DNA from: Cymbidium sinense
Taxonomy: Eukaryota; Streptophyta; Magnoliopsida; Asparagales; Orchidaceae
Length of the DNA stretch: 64,000 nucleotides
Direction: 5' to 3'
NCBI GenBank assembly: GCA_021442155.1
Contig: CM038214.1
Location: 56,576,514 to 56,640,513, forward strand
A program made the translations under genes and the position numbers. The notes under the pieces were generated by a model. That model saw only the letters and a list, made by a program, of their open reading frames with translations, did not search any database and had not been told where the DNA came from. Position 1 is the stretch's first letter, and the number at the start of each line of letters is the position of its first letter. Shown here in pieces: positions 24,541 to 36,318 of this stretch.

Positions 24541-25080
24541 CATTTATCGCTGGGAGATGTACTTTGATGGTGTGTATTTTAAAGAGGGGAAGAACCATAA
24601 TCTACTATTACAAGAAAGACAAAAGTAGGAATAGTTCTCCAAGCTCTGGACTACAATGTGATGAGATTATCATATCATCTATCCAATCCTTGGACCAACA
24701 TCTAAGGTGAATATGAGGCTCTGATTATCGGTCTGGAGTTATCCGTTACTCTAAGCATCCATAACATCAACATCTTCAACATTCTCAGCCAGTTATCAAT
24801 GAAATCTATAGGTCTTATTTGGTTATAAAGCCCAAACTCCATCACTACTATATGTGCACCATAGAGTTGTTGGCCCAAATTCCATAGATTACCATTTATA
24901 AGATTCCTCGAGAACGCCATGTATGCTTTTAAGCCAAGGAGTTGGCATGTCCGGAGGATGAGTCCATATCAATAAAGGTCCAAAATAGACAAGTCTTATC
25001 TCTTATTGATATTGAACTCATCAAAAAGTACTCTCTTGAAGGGAGGTTTCAATTGCCAAGAAGGATGAGGAGTAAGATTG
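24541..25080 (+). pseudogene. Archaeal-type RNase H (aRH) relic, Tat copy A
   Basis: WEMYFDGVYFKEGKNHN (about 24551) is the start of the extra archaeal-like RNase H that marks the Tat lineage; the first catalytic Asp is kept here. The rest is badly frame-shifted: nucleotide matches to the better-preserved copy B (42365-42690) continue through GAATATGAGGCTCTGATT (24710) and GTTGGCATGTCCGGAGGATG (about 24942), but stops occur every few codons. The domain would degrade the RNA strand of RNA/DNA hybrids during reverse transcription. Confidence 0.75.
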
Positions 25081-26310
25081 GAGGCAACCATTCCTGGATT
25101 ACCTAAATAAAGGCATACTACCTCAAGAGATGTCCCAAGCCTATCAAATGAAGTAGAGAGCTATTTCCTATGCTCCTGTGGATGCTTTCTTATACCGGTG
25201 GTCTTTTTATCATATATGGTTATGTTGTTTAGACAAGCATGAAGCCCGTAAGAACATGACTGAGGTACACTCAGGATTACATGGAGCCAACTAATCTGGT
25301 CCGAAGATGAAATCCAAGATCAAGTGACTAGGATACTACTCACCATCAATGATCAAAGATTGCATGGATACGGCTAGGTGATTCCACCAATGTCAAATAC
25401 ACGATGTGGTCCTACACCAACCACCAAACATTCTACATCCTACATTGGCCTCATGCCATTCGAGTTTTGGGGGTACCAACATAGTGGGTCTGATTGATCC
25501 TCCTTCTTCCAAAGGTCATCTTCATCTACCACATCGACTTCTTTCCAAATGGGTGAAGATGATTCTGCTCAGAGAGGTCACAATGCAGCATGTGCTCCAA
25601 TTTTTTAGAAACCATATTGTATATAGGTTTGAAGTACCTCAATGAATTATATCTGATAATGGTACTACATTTAAAAGGACTAAGATCAACAACTTTTCCC
25701 AGAGACACAACATAGATTGGAGATATGCTACCTTCAACTACCCGAGGGAAAATAGCTTAGTAGAAGCCTTCAACAAACTCTCATCTAAATACTAAAGAAG
25801 ACACTCAACGACAACAAGCGATAGTGGCATGAGTAGTTAGTTGAAGCTTTATGGGCCTACATCACCACATATAGGACTCCAACATAGTCTACTCCTTTCT
25901 CTTTAGTGTATGGGTTTGACTTCATTATACCATTAGAAGTGCAACTCCATCACTAAGAATAGCTGTGGGTAGCAAGCTCACAATAGGGCAGAACTCCAAT
26001 TTATGGTTAGAAGAACTCAGGTTTGGAGGAGAGACGCCTGTGGGCATGCCAAAACCTTGAGTTATATAAAGCTAAAATTATTCAAGCTCACAATAAGATG
26101 GTCCGTCAAGAGCTTTTCAAGTAAGAGAGCTTATTTTAGTTCTAAGGAGATTGATTATTTCCCATCATAAGATGGGAGGCATGTTTGAACCCACTTGGGA
26201 AGGCCAGTTTGCCATAGAGAAGGCTTACCAAAGAGGATCTTATCAACTTATTAATCATAAGGGAGAATGCCTAATGCTTCTAATCAATCAGATCCACTTA
26301 AAGAAATATT
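25081..26310 (+). pseudogene. Integrase relic, Tat copy A
   Basis: Integrase would insert the cDNA. In order: the HHCC zinc-binding part (EVHSGLHGAN near 25267, GYYSPSMIKDCMD near 25333, HQCQ near 25388); the core with GLIDPPSSKGH (25490), KWVKMILLREVTMQHVLQFF (25546), VYRFEVPQ, IISDNGTTFKRTK (25645-25685, second catalytic Asp in SDNG), NYPRENSLVEAFNK (25736, catalytic Glu region); then the C-terminal MGGMFEPTWEGQF and LINQIHLKKYY (26160-26310), a chromodomain-like tail. Several stops split it into open pieces at 25406-25645 and 26151-26378. This end is absent from copy B because of a deletion. Confidence 0.85.
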
Positions 26311-26949
26311 ATAAATCATGTTTGAAAATAATAATCATCAATGAAAATTCCATTTTAAATTCAATCTCTTCATGTTGAAAGTATTCTTATTTGTGAATCC
26401 TCCACGATGTGTTTAGGGTAGGTGTAAGGAACTCGAGCGGCATCCTATCCTTCATCAATGCAACATAAACATAAATTACACACAAACATATAAAATAAGC
26501 ACATATCTTTTGTCTAGGGCTACTCTTAAGTTGAGATAATGCCCCCAGTGACACTCACTCAGCAACTGTTATAGGTCAGGCTGACGTGCTACCATGCTAG
26601 TGTGTCACCCCAATGGTCTTCTTACTGAGGATGTAAGTTCTCTATGCCTTCCTTCCCACTTGGCCACCACCCATGAGCACCTTATTAGTTTGGTAGCCTT
26701 ACTACGTGTAAGCTACCCCATGTTGGCTTCATTTAAGATGATGAGTCCTATGCTTTCTTCTTGATTAGCCTTCATGCACTAACTTGGTAGTATATTTGAG
26801 GTTTAGATAAGTCCCAACAGCCTCCTTCCCTGACTTCTTCAAGTCTGGTCAGTCCTTCCTGTGGAAAGTCACTTGAAAACTTTTCTCAAATATATGGAAA
26901 GTCTGAGGTTTAGATTGTCATTCTTTTGATTTAATGACATCTTATTCAA
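26311..26949 (+). repeat. 3' non-coding tail of Tat relic A
   Basis: Sequence after integrase, with CCCCCAGTGACACTCACTCA at about 26543, GCTGACGTGCTACC and GTAAGCTACCCCATGTTGGC. It matches the start of the tail repeats in block B (from 43869), so it is the region between integrase and 3' LTR. It stops at about 26949, where telomere-like repeats resume; no 3' LTR, polypurine tract or TSD was found. Confidence 0.65.
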
Positions 26950-27167
26950 GGTTGTGGTTTATTTAGGTTTAGGGTTAGTTTAGGGTTTAGGTTTAAGGTT
27001 TATAGTTTGGGATTTGTGGTTTATGGTTTAGGTTATAAGTTTTAGGGTTAGGGTTTAGGGTTTGGTTTAGGGTTTAAGGTTTATGGTTTAGGTTTATGTT
27101 TTAGGTTTATTTAGGGTTTAGGGTTTAGGATTAGGTTAGGTTTAAGGTATGTGGTTGGATTTAGGTT
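26950..27167 (+). repeat. Telomere-like satellite
   Basis: TTTAGGTTTAGGG-type sequence joining the Tat tail to the next GRP fragment. Degenerate and non-coding. Confidence 0.85.
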
Positions 27168-27591
27168 ATTTTAATAGAACAAATTGATTCAACATTTCTT
27201 CTTTTCAATTTCATCAACCAAGTAACACCCAAATTTTTTTTAAGACATGTTACATAAATTAAAAAGGAGAACCCATAAAGCAAATCAAAAATCTTAGATA
27301 AGTAGATCCATCTTTAGTGTAAAAAACATCCCATAAGCTACGATCATCGAGTTCTTAGTTCTATTTATCGTAACCACCTCTCTCAAGTAGCAAGATCCAC
27401 CATCATATCCCCGATCTCTTCCTCTGCCACCACCATGGGTGTAACCTTCATCACTCTTCCCATAACCAATTACAACTTTGACCACCACCTCCATCCACCA
27501 ACACCTGATCCCCAAGCAGAATGTATTCTCCTAAGATCTAGATTGAGCCTAGTTGATAGTGATGTTCTTGCCATCAAGGTTTTGCCATTTT
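27168..27591 (-). pseudogene. GRP 3'-end fragment, copy 3
   Basis: Minus-strand relic of the GRP tail and 3' UTR. The RDRGYDGGS motif is readable near 27395-27425, and the last RRM strand near 27545-27585. The terminal NWRN block has been rewritten by substitutions (around 27345-27370), and the glycine-rich part is shorter than in copy 5 because of deletions near 27455-27510. The left edge lacks a long T run (TTTTAATAGAAC). Flanked by TTTAGG-type sequence on both sides. Confidence 0.8.
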
Positions 27592-28981
27592 AAGGTTTCA
27601 TTAGTTCAATTTGGGTTTATTTTTGGTTTTACAGTTTGGGTTTATTCTTTTTTACATTGTATTTTAGTTTAGAATTATTTGGGTTTTATTTGTTTATGGT
27701 TAGTTTGAGGTTTTTATTTGTGGGTTTTTCAGGTAGTCAAGGTTAGGGTTATGGTTTAGATTAAGTTATTTATTTTAGGGTTTATGTTCAGGTCAATTTT
27801 ATTTATTCAGTGTATTTTGGTTTTTTTTTAAAAAAAATTAAGCAAACCCAGTTTTAAAAATTTAGTTTATTTTACTATTGATTTAGTTTTATTTTTATTA
27901 TTTAGAATAATTTTTATTTTAGATTTATTTTTTATTTTTATTAGATTAGTTTATTTTATTTTAGATATTTATCTTAACATAGCTTTATCATACTATTTTT
28001 TAGTTTATTTTATTTTTTAGTTGAGTTTATTTTTCTTCTATTTTTATTTGTTTTTACTATTTATTTTATATTTAGGTTTTTTATTTTATTTTTTTTTTTT
28101 TAGTTTTAGGTTTAGGTTTCATTTTAGGTTTATTCAATTTTATATTTCTATTTAGGTTTATTTTATTTTATTTATTTTATTTAGTTTAGGTTTAGAGCCC
28201 AAGTTTTATTTTAGTTTACATTTAGGTTTATTTTATTATTTATTTATTTTATTTTAGGTAAGTTTTTAGTCTCAAGGTTTAATTTCATTTATTATTTATT
28301 TTGATTATGTTATTTTATTTTGGTTTAGGTTTTATTTAGTTTTATATTTTATTTTTTAGTTATTTTAGTTTAGTTTATTTTATTTATTTTATTAAATTTT
28401 ATTTTATTTTATATTTTAAGTTATTTATTTTATTTATTTATTTTACATTTATTTTATTTTATTTATTATTATTTTTTATTTATTTTATTTTAGCTTTATT
28501 TATGATTTTATTTTTTGTATGTTTTTTTATTTTATTATTATTTATTTTTAGGGATATTTATTTTATTTTATTTTGTCTTATTATTTTGTTTTATTATTAT
28601 TTACATTTATTTATATTTTATGATATTATTATAATATTATTTTATATATGATAATTTATATATAGTTTTTTTTTTTATATTTATTTTATTTATAAGATAT
28701 TTATTCTTGTTTATTTTATTTTAGTAGTTGGTTTTCTTATTTTATTTAATTTTTATTTTATTATTTTTTTTTAAGTTTTTATGTTTTAGTTTAGGTTTTA
28801 TTTTATTTTATTTTATTTTATTTTATTTTTGTGGTTTATTAGTTTATTATATTATTTAGGGTTTAGGTTTTATTTTATTTAGGTTTAACTTTTATAGGGT
28901 ATAGCTTATGGTTTTTAGGTTTAAGTTTAGGGTTTTAGATTTAAGTATATATTGGTTTTAGTTTTGGTTTAGGGTTTTTGA
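27592..28981 (+). repeat. Telomere-like satellite, TTTA-dominated
   Basis: A junction related to AAATTAAGTAAAC lies at 27836-27848 (AAATTAAGCAAAC), followed by about 1 kb almost wholly TTTATTTTA/TTATTTATT. Near 28560-28680 it drifts into TTATATTATTATAATATT-like DNA with hardly any G, the most eroded part of the array. TTTAGG-type sequence returns after 28850. Non-coding. Confidence 0.85.
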
Positions 28982-29411
28982 TTTTTTTTAACTTAGAATA
29001 AATTCAGATTCAACATTTCTTCTTTTTAAATTCATAAATTAAGTAACACACCAAGTTTTCTAAGACACAAGCGCTGACATAGATAAAAAATGAGCATGCA
29101 GATAAATCAAACTCTGATAACTAAAATCTCTATGTAAATACATGTCCATAAGTATCATTGGTTGTTCTCTAGTTTCACTAGTTCCCATCAGATCCACCGT
29201 GGCCTCTCGAGTAGCGGGATTCACCATCATATCTTCGATCTCTCCCTCCGCCACCACCATTGTAATCTTTCCTTGCTTAGAACCACCATAATATCACCAC
29301 CTCCATATCCACCAAGATCCGATCACCACCATTATGATAACTTCCACCTCCACTTATGATTGCGATCTAGATTGAGTCTCAATGATCATGTCATCAAGGT
29401 TCTTTCATTCT
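28982..29411 (-). pseudogene. GRP 3'-end fragment, copy 4 (nonsense subfamily)
   Basis: Minus-strand GRP tail and 3' UTR, with RDRGYDGES-like coding near 29218-29250 and SDGN at the end. The Trp of the terminal NWRN is replaced by TAG (CTA at about 29179-29181 on the + strand), the same change as in copies 6, 7 and 8; a second stop follows at the Arg codon. The glycine-rich core around 29260-29340 has deletions. T-run at 28983-28989. The short plus-strand open frame here is a shadow. Confidence 0.82.
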
Positions 29412-32400
29412 TAGGATTTAGATTTAAGTTTATTAGTTTTAGGGTTTAGGATTATTTTTTAATTATTTAGTTACTTTAGTAGGTTTAGGGTTTTAGGGAT
29501 TTTAGGGTTGGGTTTAGGATTGTGGTTTTTGGGTTGGGGTTTAGGGTTTAGGATTTAGGTTTTTTATGGTTGGGTTAGATTAGGGTTTGGTTTTAGCATT
29601 TGGTTAGTCTTAGTTAGGTTTAGGTTTAGGGTAGAATGGTTTTGGGATTTCTTTTATTAAGCAAACGAGTTTAGGTTTATTTATATTTTATTTATTTAGT
29701 TTATTTTAGTTTTATTTTTATTTAAGTTTTATTTTATTTAGTTTATTTATTAGTTTATTTTATTTTATTTTAGGTTTTGTTAGTTTAGTTTAAGTTTAGT
29801 TTTTTTATTTTTAGGTTTTATTTTATTTTAATTTTATTTAGGTTTATTTTTTTAGTTTAGGTAAGTTTAGGGTTTATATTTTTAGGTTTTTAGGTGGTTT
29901 TATTTAGGTTTAATTACATTTTATTTTTTAGTTTAAGCAGTTTTTAGTTTATTTTATCTATTTGTTTTAGTTTAGTTAATTTTTAGTAGGTTTAGCTCAT
30001 ATTTTAGTTTAGTTTATTTTAGTAGGTTTATTTATTATTTTGTTTACTCACTTTATTTTTGGTAAGTTTCCAGTTTATTTTAGTTTTTATTTATTTTTAT
30101 TTTTTTAGTTATTATTTATTTAGTTTATTTTATCTTTATAGTTAGGTTTTCTATCTTAGTATTTTTATTTATTACTTTATCTTTAAACCAGACCAGGTAT
30201 TATCTTTATAATTTTTATTATTTTATAGGTTTTATGAGAGCCATGATTCAATAGAGTTTGGTCAGGTTTAGGGACCATTAGTAGGGTTAGAGGATCTAGG
30301 TCAGGCTCAGTGGCTCAGTGGCCTAGGTCAGCCTGTTTTGGGTTTAGTGGCTAGGTCACCAGGCTAGACTAGTTTTTAGTGTTTTAGGGAGAGGTAGGGC
30401 CTAGTATAGGTTAGGGTTAGGGTTTAGGTTTCAGTGGCTTAGTGGGTTTAGGGTTTAGGGTTGGGTTTGTGGTTTTGGGTTTGTATTTTAAAGTTTAGAT
30501 TTGTGGTTTAGTGTTTAGGTTTTATTTTTAATTAAACTTAGGTTTATTTAGTTTATATTTTATTTATTTTATTTATTTTATTTTATATTTATTAGCCTAT
30601 TTTTTATTTATTTAGTTTGGTTTATTTATTTTAGGTTTATTTATTTTAATTTTAAGTTTTTATTTTAGTTTATTTTCTTTTAGGTTTAGGTTTATGTTTA
30701 ATTTTAGTTTAATTTATTTTTATTTTATTTTTTTTTAGTTTAGGTTTATTTTTATTTTTAGGTTATTTAAGTTTTATTTTATTTTTTTTAGGCTTTAGTT
30801 TATTTTGTTTTATTTTAGTTTAGTCATTTATTTTAACTTATGTTATTTTATGTTTTAAGTTTATTAGTTTAATTAAGTTTAGGTTTAGGTTATTTATTTT
30901 TTAGTTTATTTTATTTTATTTTATGTTTAGGTTTTTTTTATGGTTTAGTTTATTTAGATTTTTTTTATTTTGGTTTAAGATTTTAATTAGTTTTTTATTT
31001 TTATTTAGGTTTATGTTATTTTTTATTTATTTTAGTTTATTTTATTCCTTTAATTTAGTTTATTTTATTTTATTTTAGTAGATTTTATTTTAGTTTATTT
31101 TATTTTAAATTTATTTTATTTTTAGATAAGTAGTTTTAATAGGTTTTATTATTATATTTTTTATATTTATTTAGTTTTATTTATTTATTTTATTTTTTTA
31201 TTTAGTTTTTTAAGTTTCTTTAAGATTGTTATTTTAGATCATTTGGGTCAGTGGTTTATTAGCTTTATCCATGGTAGGGTTTAGGTTTAGTGTTAGGCTC
31301 CAGGATGGATTTAGGAGGTTTAGGGTTACCAGTGGCTTTTTTTTGTTAAGGTGAGGGCTCAGTTTATTATTTTATCATTTTAGGCTTTAGCTTAACATTT
31401 TAGTATTTAGTGGCTCAGGTTTAGTTAGTTTAGGCCTTTAGTGGTAGGGCTCAGTAGGTAGGTTTGGCCCAGTTTTGTGTATTAGGGTTAGTCAGTTTTT
31501 TGGAAGATTTTAGTTCATTTTGGGTAGGTTGTAGTTTAGTTTAGGGTAGGGTCAGGTATTTAGGGCTTATTTTTTTTTATAGTAGTATTTATTTATTTAT
31601 TTTTTATTTTATTTATTTTTATTTATTTTATTTTTTTTTTTGTTTAGGTGGTAATTTGGTAAGATTTTTATTTTAATTTAATTAGATTTAGTTTAGTGTT
31701 TTATTTTTAGTTTTTTATCTATTATTTTGGTTTTATTTTAATTTATGTTAGGTTTTGTTTGATTTTATTTTAGGTTTAGGTTTTATTTTAGGTTCATTTT
31801 AGGTTTTTAGGTAGTTTAGGTTTATTTGTAATTTATTTTATTTATATTTTAGGTTTAGGTTTAAGTTATTTTATTTTAAGTTTTGGTTTAGGTTTTATTT
31901 ATTTTAGCTTAGTTTATTTTAGTTTAGGTTTAAGTTTATTAAATTTTTATTTTAGGTTTAGGTATTTTTTTTAATTTATGTTTTAAGTATTATTTTTAGG
32001 TTTGTTTTTTAGGTTTAGGTTTTTATTTAGTTTTTATTTTATTTTAATTTAGGTTTATTTCATCATTATTTTAATATTATTTTAATTTTATTAAAGTTTT
32101 CAATTTTTTGGTCTATTTTATTTTTTAGTTTAGTTTAGTTTTTCTTCATTTTATTTTAGTTTATTTTTATTTTTTATTTTATTTTATATTTAGATTTAAG
32201 TTTTAGTTTGGGTTTTATTTTATTTTATTAGATATATTTAGGTTAGGTTATTTATTTTATTTTATTTTGGTTTTTATTTGGTTTTAGGTTTGAGGTTTTT
32301 ATTTTAGGTTTAGTCAGGGTTCAGTTGTGGTTTGGGGTTAGCATTTTTTTGGGTTAGTTTGGGTTTTTTAAGGCCTAGATTTTATTTTAGTGTTTTAGGG

Positions 32401-34290
32401 TTTAGGGTTTTTTTTTTTAGGGTTTAGGATTTGTGGGGTTTTATTTTATTTAGTTTAGGTTTATATTTAGGGTTTTATTTAGTATTTTGGGTATTTTTTT
32501 AAAAAAATAATTAAGTTAGTAGGTTTATGTTTATTTAGCTTATTTAATTTATTTTTTAATTATTTTAGTTTATTTTATTTTTATTTAAGTTTATTTTTTA
32601 TTTAGTTTGCTACATTTATTTTAGGTCTATTTATTTTAGTTCATGTTTTTTATTTTAGTTTATGTTTTTGGTTTAGGTTTTATTTTTTATTTAACTTTTA
32701 GCTTTAAGTTTTATTTTTTAATTTTAGGTTCATGTTTAGGTTTTTATTTGATTTTTGTAGGTTTAGGTTTTTTATTTTTATTTTAGGTTTATTTTTAGGT
32801 TTATTTTATAGTTTAGTTTATTTTAATTCATTTTATTTTATTTTATTTTAGTTTAGGTTTAGGTTTAGTTTATTTAAGGTTTAGGTTCAAGTTTTATTTA
32901 TTTTAGTTTAGTTTATTCTAGTTTAGGTTTAGGTTTATTTTATTTTTAATTTAGGTTTAGATTTTTTTTTTTAGTTTTTTATTTTATTTATTTTAGTTAT
33001 TTTTAAGTTTTTTTTTAATTTTATTTTATATTTTATTTTTATTTTATCTTTAATATTAGTTTTAATTTTATGGTTTTAATTTTAGGTTTTTTTTTTATTT
33101 AGTTTAGTTGTTTTTCTTTATTTTATTTTAGTTTATTTTAATTTATTTAATTTATATAGTTTTAAATGTTAGGTTTTAATTTATTTATTTTAGGTTTAGG
33201 TTTTTTTATTTATTTTATTTTTAGTTTTATTTAGTTATATTTTTTGTGGTTTTGGTAGAGTTTAGGTTTTATGGTTTAGTGTTTTTTAGGTTTTAAAGTG
33301 GTTTGGATTTAGTTTTTGGGTTTTAGTTTAGTGGGTTTGGGATTTTTTGGGTTAGTTTAGTAGGTTTCTTAGTTTAAGATTAATTTTTATTTTATTTTAT
33401 TTGGTTTAGTTTAGGTTCATTTATTTTAGTTTTAGTTTATTTATTTTATTTATAGTTTAAAGTTTAGTGTAGTTTTTTTTTATTTTGATGTAGGTTTATT
33501 TAGTTTTAATATTTATTTTAGGTTTATTTTAATTATTTTTTAGTAATTTTATAGTTTTATAGTTTATTTTATTTTAGTTTTTTAGGTTCATATTTATTAA
33601 AGTTTTATTATTTATATATTTTAGTTTATGATGTTTATTTTAGTTTATTTAGTCATTTTAGTTTTAGTTTATTTATTTTTGGTTATATTTTTAGGTTTTA
33701 GGTGGGTTAGATTTAATGTTAGGGTTAGGTTTGGGTCCGTAGTTAGGTTTTAGGTTTAGGGTAGAGGTAGTTATAGTTATTAGGGTATGGTTTTTTAGTG
33801 TTATGGTTTTTAGAAGATTAGGGTGGATTTGTTTAGGGTTTAGTTTTTAGGGTTTAGGGTTAGGGTTAGGGTTTAGATTTGTAGATTTAGGATTTTGAGT
33901 TTACGGTTAATTTTAGGGTTTAATGCATAGGGTTTAGGATTTATAGTTTAGGGTTTAGGGTTTTTTTTTAAAGAACATATAAAATAAAATTTAACTAAAG
34001 TGGTAGGTTTAGGTTTATTTAGTTTATTGAGTTCATTTTTTATTTATTTTAGATTTTTTATTTTTATTTTTTTAGGTTTGGTTTATTTATTTTAGTTTTA
34101 TTTATTTTTGTTTACGTTTTTTATTTTAGTTTATTTTTTAGGTTTAGTTTTAGGTTTATGTCCCTTTTTTAGTTTAGTTTTATTTTTAATTTTTTTAGGT
34201 TTGAGTTTTATTTTTTTATTTTTAGGTGTACATTTAGGTTTTTATTTTATTTTTTTAGGTTTGTTTTTTTATATTTTAGGTTTTCTTTTA
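29412..34290 (+). repeat. Telomere-like satellite with non-telomeric islands, about 4.9 kb
   Basis: TTTAGTTACTTTAG follows the GRP copy near 29467, then TTTAGG-type, then TTTA-type sequence after weak junctions near 29650, 30525, 32500 and 33975. Two G/C-richer islands stand out: 30185-30420 and 31205-31570, with words such as GGCTCAGTGGC, GGTCAG and TTTAGTGGC; a smaller one is at 33700-33850. They resemble the island at 1085-1370, so they may be part of a longer unit. No gene; the 34108-34320 open frame is a low-complexity translation running into the LINE. Confidence 0.82.
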
Positions 34291-36318
34291 GGTTTTATGT
34301 GGGAAAAAGACATAGTTTAGGGTTTAGGAGCATGTTACAAGAAATTAAGTTTGGGATGTTCATAAGGAAGCTAACGTTATGTGGGAAAAAGTATCAGGTG
34401 TTATTAAACAAGTTGCTGAAGATGTGCTTGGCGAATCAAAAGGAAAAGCCTCTTTAATAAGAATAGTTGGTGGTGGAGTCGAGTGCAAGAAAAGATAAGA
34501 AATAAGAAGCATTGTTATAAAATGGTTTAGTTGTAAAAACTGAGAATTGGGAAAGATATAAAATGGCTAGAGATTCTAAGAAAGCAATATATGATGCAAA
34601 AAATTTATTTTAGTGATTTATACAATAGATTAGATACCAAAGAAGGTGAAAGATGTATGTATAAGTTAGCCAACCAAAGAGATAGGAGAAGTAAAGACAT
34701 AGTTCAAGTGAGGAGTATTAAGGATGAAAATAATAAAGTGCTTTTCTTAGAAAAAGATATTGAAAATAGGTGGATGAGGTATTTTAATAAACTTTTCAAT
34801 GAAGGATCTGAAAGTACGATTGATTTTAGCAACCTTAATACCCTAAACAAAAATAGAGAATTTCATTTTATCATATTAGTAAATCAAGTTAGTGAAGCTT
34901 TAAAGAAAATGAAATGTGGAAAAGCAGTAGGTCCGGATAATATTCCAATAGAAGTGTGGAAATGTTTAGGAGATCAAGGAATTTCTTGGCTTACAAATCT
35001 TTTTAATGTTATTTTAAAGACTAAAAAGATGCCAGATGAGTGGAGAAAGAGTTTGTTGGTTTCTATATTTAAGAATAAAGGTGATGTACAAGAATGTGCA
35101 AATTATAGAGGAATTAAGTTAATGTCATACATTAAAATTATGGGAGAGAGTAATTGAGCATAGGTTACGATGTGATACGTAAGTTTCTCACAATCGCTTT
35201 GGTTTCATGCCGTAGATCTACTATGGATGCTATACATTTGTTAAGAGGTTTGATGGAGAAGCATAGAGAAAATAAAAAGGATCTACATATGATATTTATT
35301 GATTTAGAGAAAGCTTATGATAAAGTCTCAAGAGATGTTCTTTGGAGAGTTCTAGAACAGAAAAGAAGTTAATATTGGTTATATTCAAGTCATTAAGGAT
35401 ATGTATACTAGAGCTATCACTTGTGTCCAAACACAAGGAGGATTGACAAACTATTTTCCTATTTCGCTTGGATTACATCAAGGATCAACATTAAGCCCTT
35501 ATCTTTTACTTTAGTTATGGATGTTCTTACAGGCATTTACAAGAAGATGTACCTGGTGTATGCTTTTGATGACATTCTTCTTGTTGATAAGACTAGAGAG
35601 GAGTCCAACGAAACTTGAATTATGGAGGTCAACTTTAGAGTCTAAAGGTTTTCATTTAGCAGATCTAAAACTGAATATATGGAGTGTAATTTTAGTTGTA
35701 GAAGTTTTAGTGTGTGACTTTAGGTGATCAAGTCATTAATAAGAGTGAGCGATCGATATTTAGGCTCTATTGTTCAAAATGATGGTGAAATAGATGGAGA
35801 TATTATTAGTAGAATTCAAGTTGGATGGTTGAAGTGGAGGAATGCATCCGCCTATTATGTGATAGAAAAGTTCCATTTAAACTTAAGGAAAATTTTATAA
35901 GATGGTGGTAAGACCCGCAATGACTTATGGTGCGTAATGTTGGCCAATAAAAGAGAAACATAAGACTAAGTTAAGTGTTACAGAGATGAGGATGCCTGTG
36001 GATGAGTGGATTTACCCTTAGAGATAGAATGCAAAATGAGTATGTTAGGAAAAAGTTGGAGTAGCTCAGTGGTAGATAAGATTAGGAGAGTCTTTATGGT
36101 TTTTATAGGTCAGTAGGATGATGTATTAGATTTTCCTTATGTTAAGAAAGGTAGAGGTAGACCTAAAAGACTTGGTTAAGATGTATAAAAATGATCTTAG
36201 TATACTCGAATTAAATGAGAATTTGACACATAATAGGACACAATGGAGACGAAGGATTCATGTAGCCGACCCCACTTAGTGGGATTAAGGCTTGTTGTTG
36301 TTGTTGTTGTTGTTGTTT
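34291..36318 (+). mobile_element. 5'-truncated RTE-clade LINE with (TTG)n tail
   Basis: A non-LTR retrotransposon relic of the plant RTE clade, whose ORF has endonuclease and RT; only RT and the C-terminus remain. Visible: DLYNRLDTKEGERCMYKLA (34610); LKKMKCGKAVGPDNIPIEVW (34900); ANYRGIKLMS (35098); after a frame change FGFMP-like and [19 protein letters not shown] (35207); [20 protein letters not shown] (35297); LGLHQGSTLSPYLF (35468); and the active-site box near 35560-35577, where the Ala codon of FADD is lost with a frameshift. Then YLGSIVQNDGEIDGDI (35755) and the AGCCGACCCCACTTAGTGGG 3' end (36264) with a TTG tail (about 36294-36315). At least four frameshifts. ATGTGGGAAAAAG occurs twice (34298, 34379), suggesting a small rearrangement at the 5' end. 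Confidence 0.9.

Noticed and set aside
10490..26949. Complete, active LTR retrotransposon
   Set aside because: No LTR pair, primer-binding site or polypurine tract could be found, both ends join satellite, and all coding regions contain stops or deletions.
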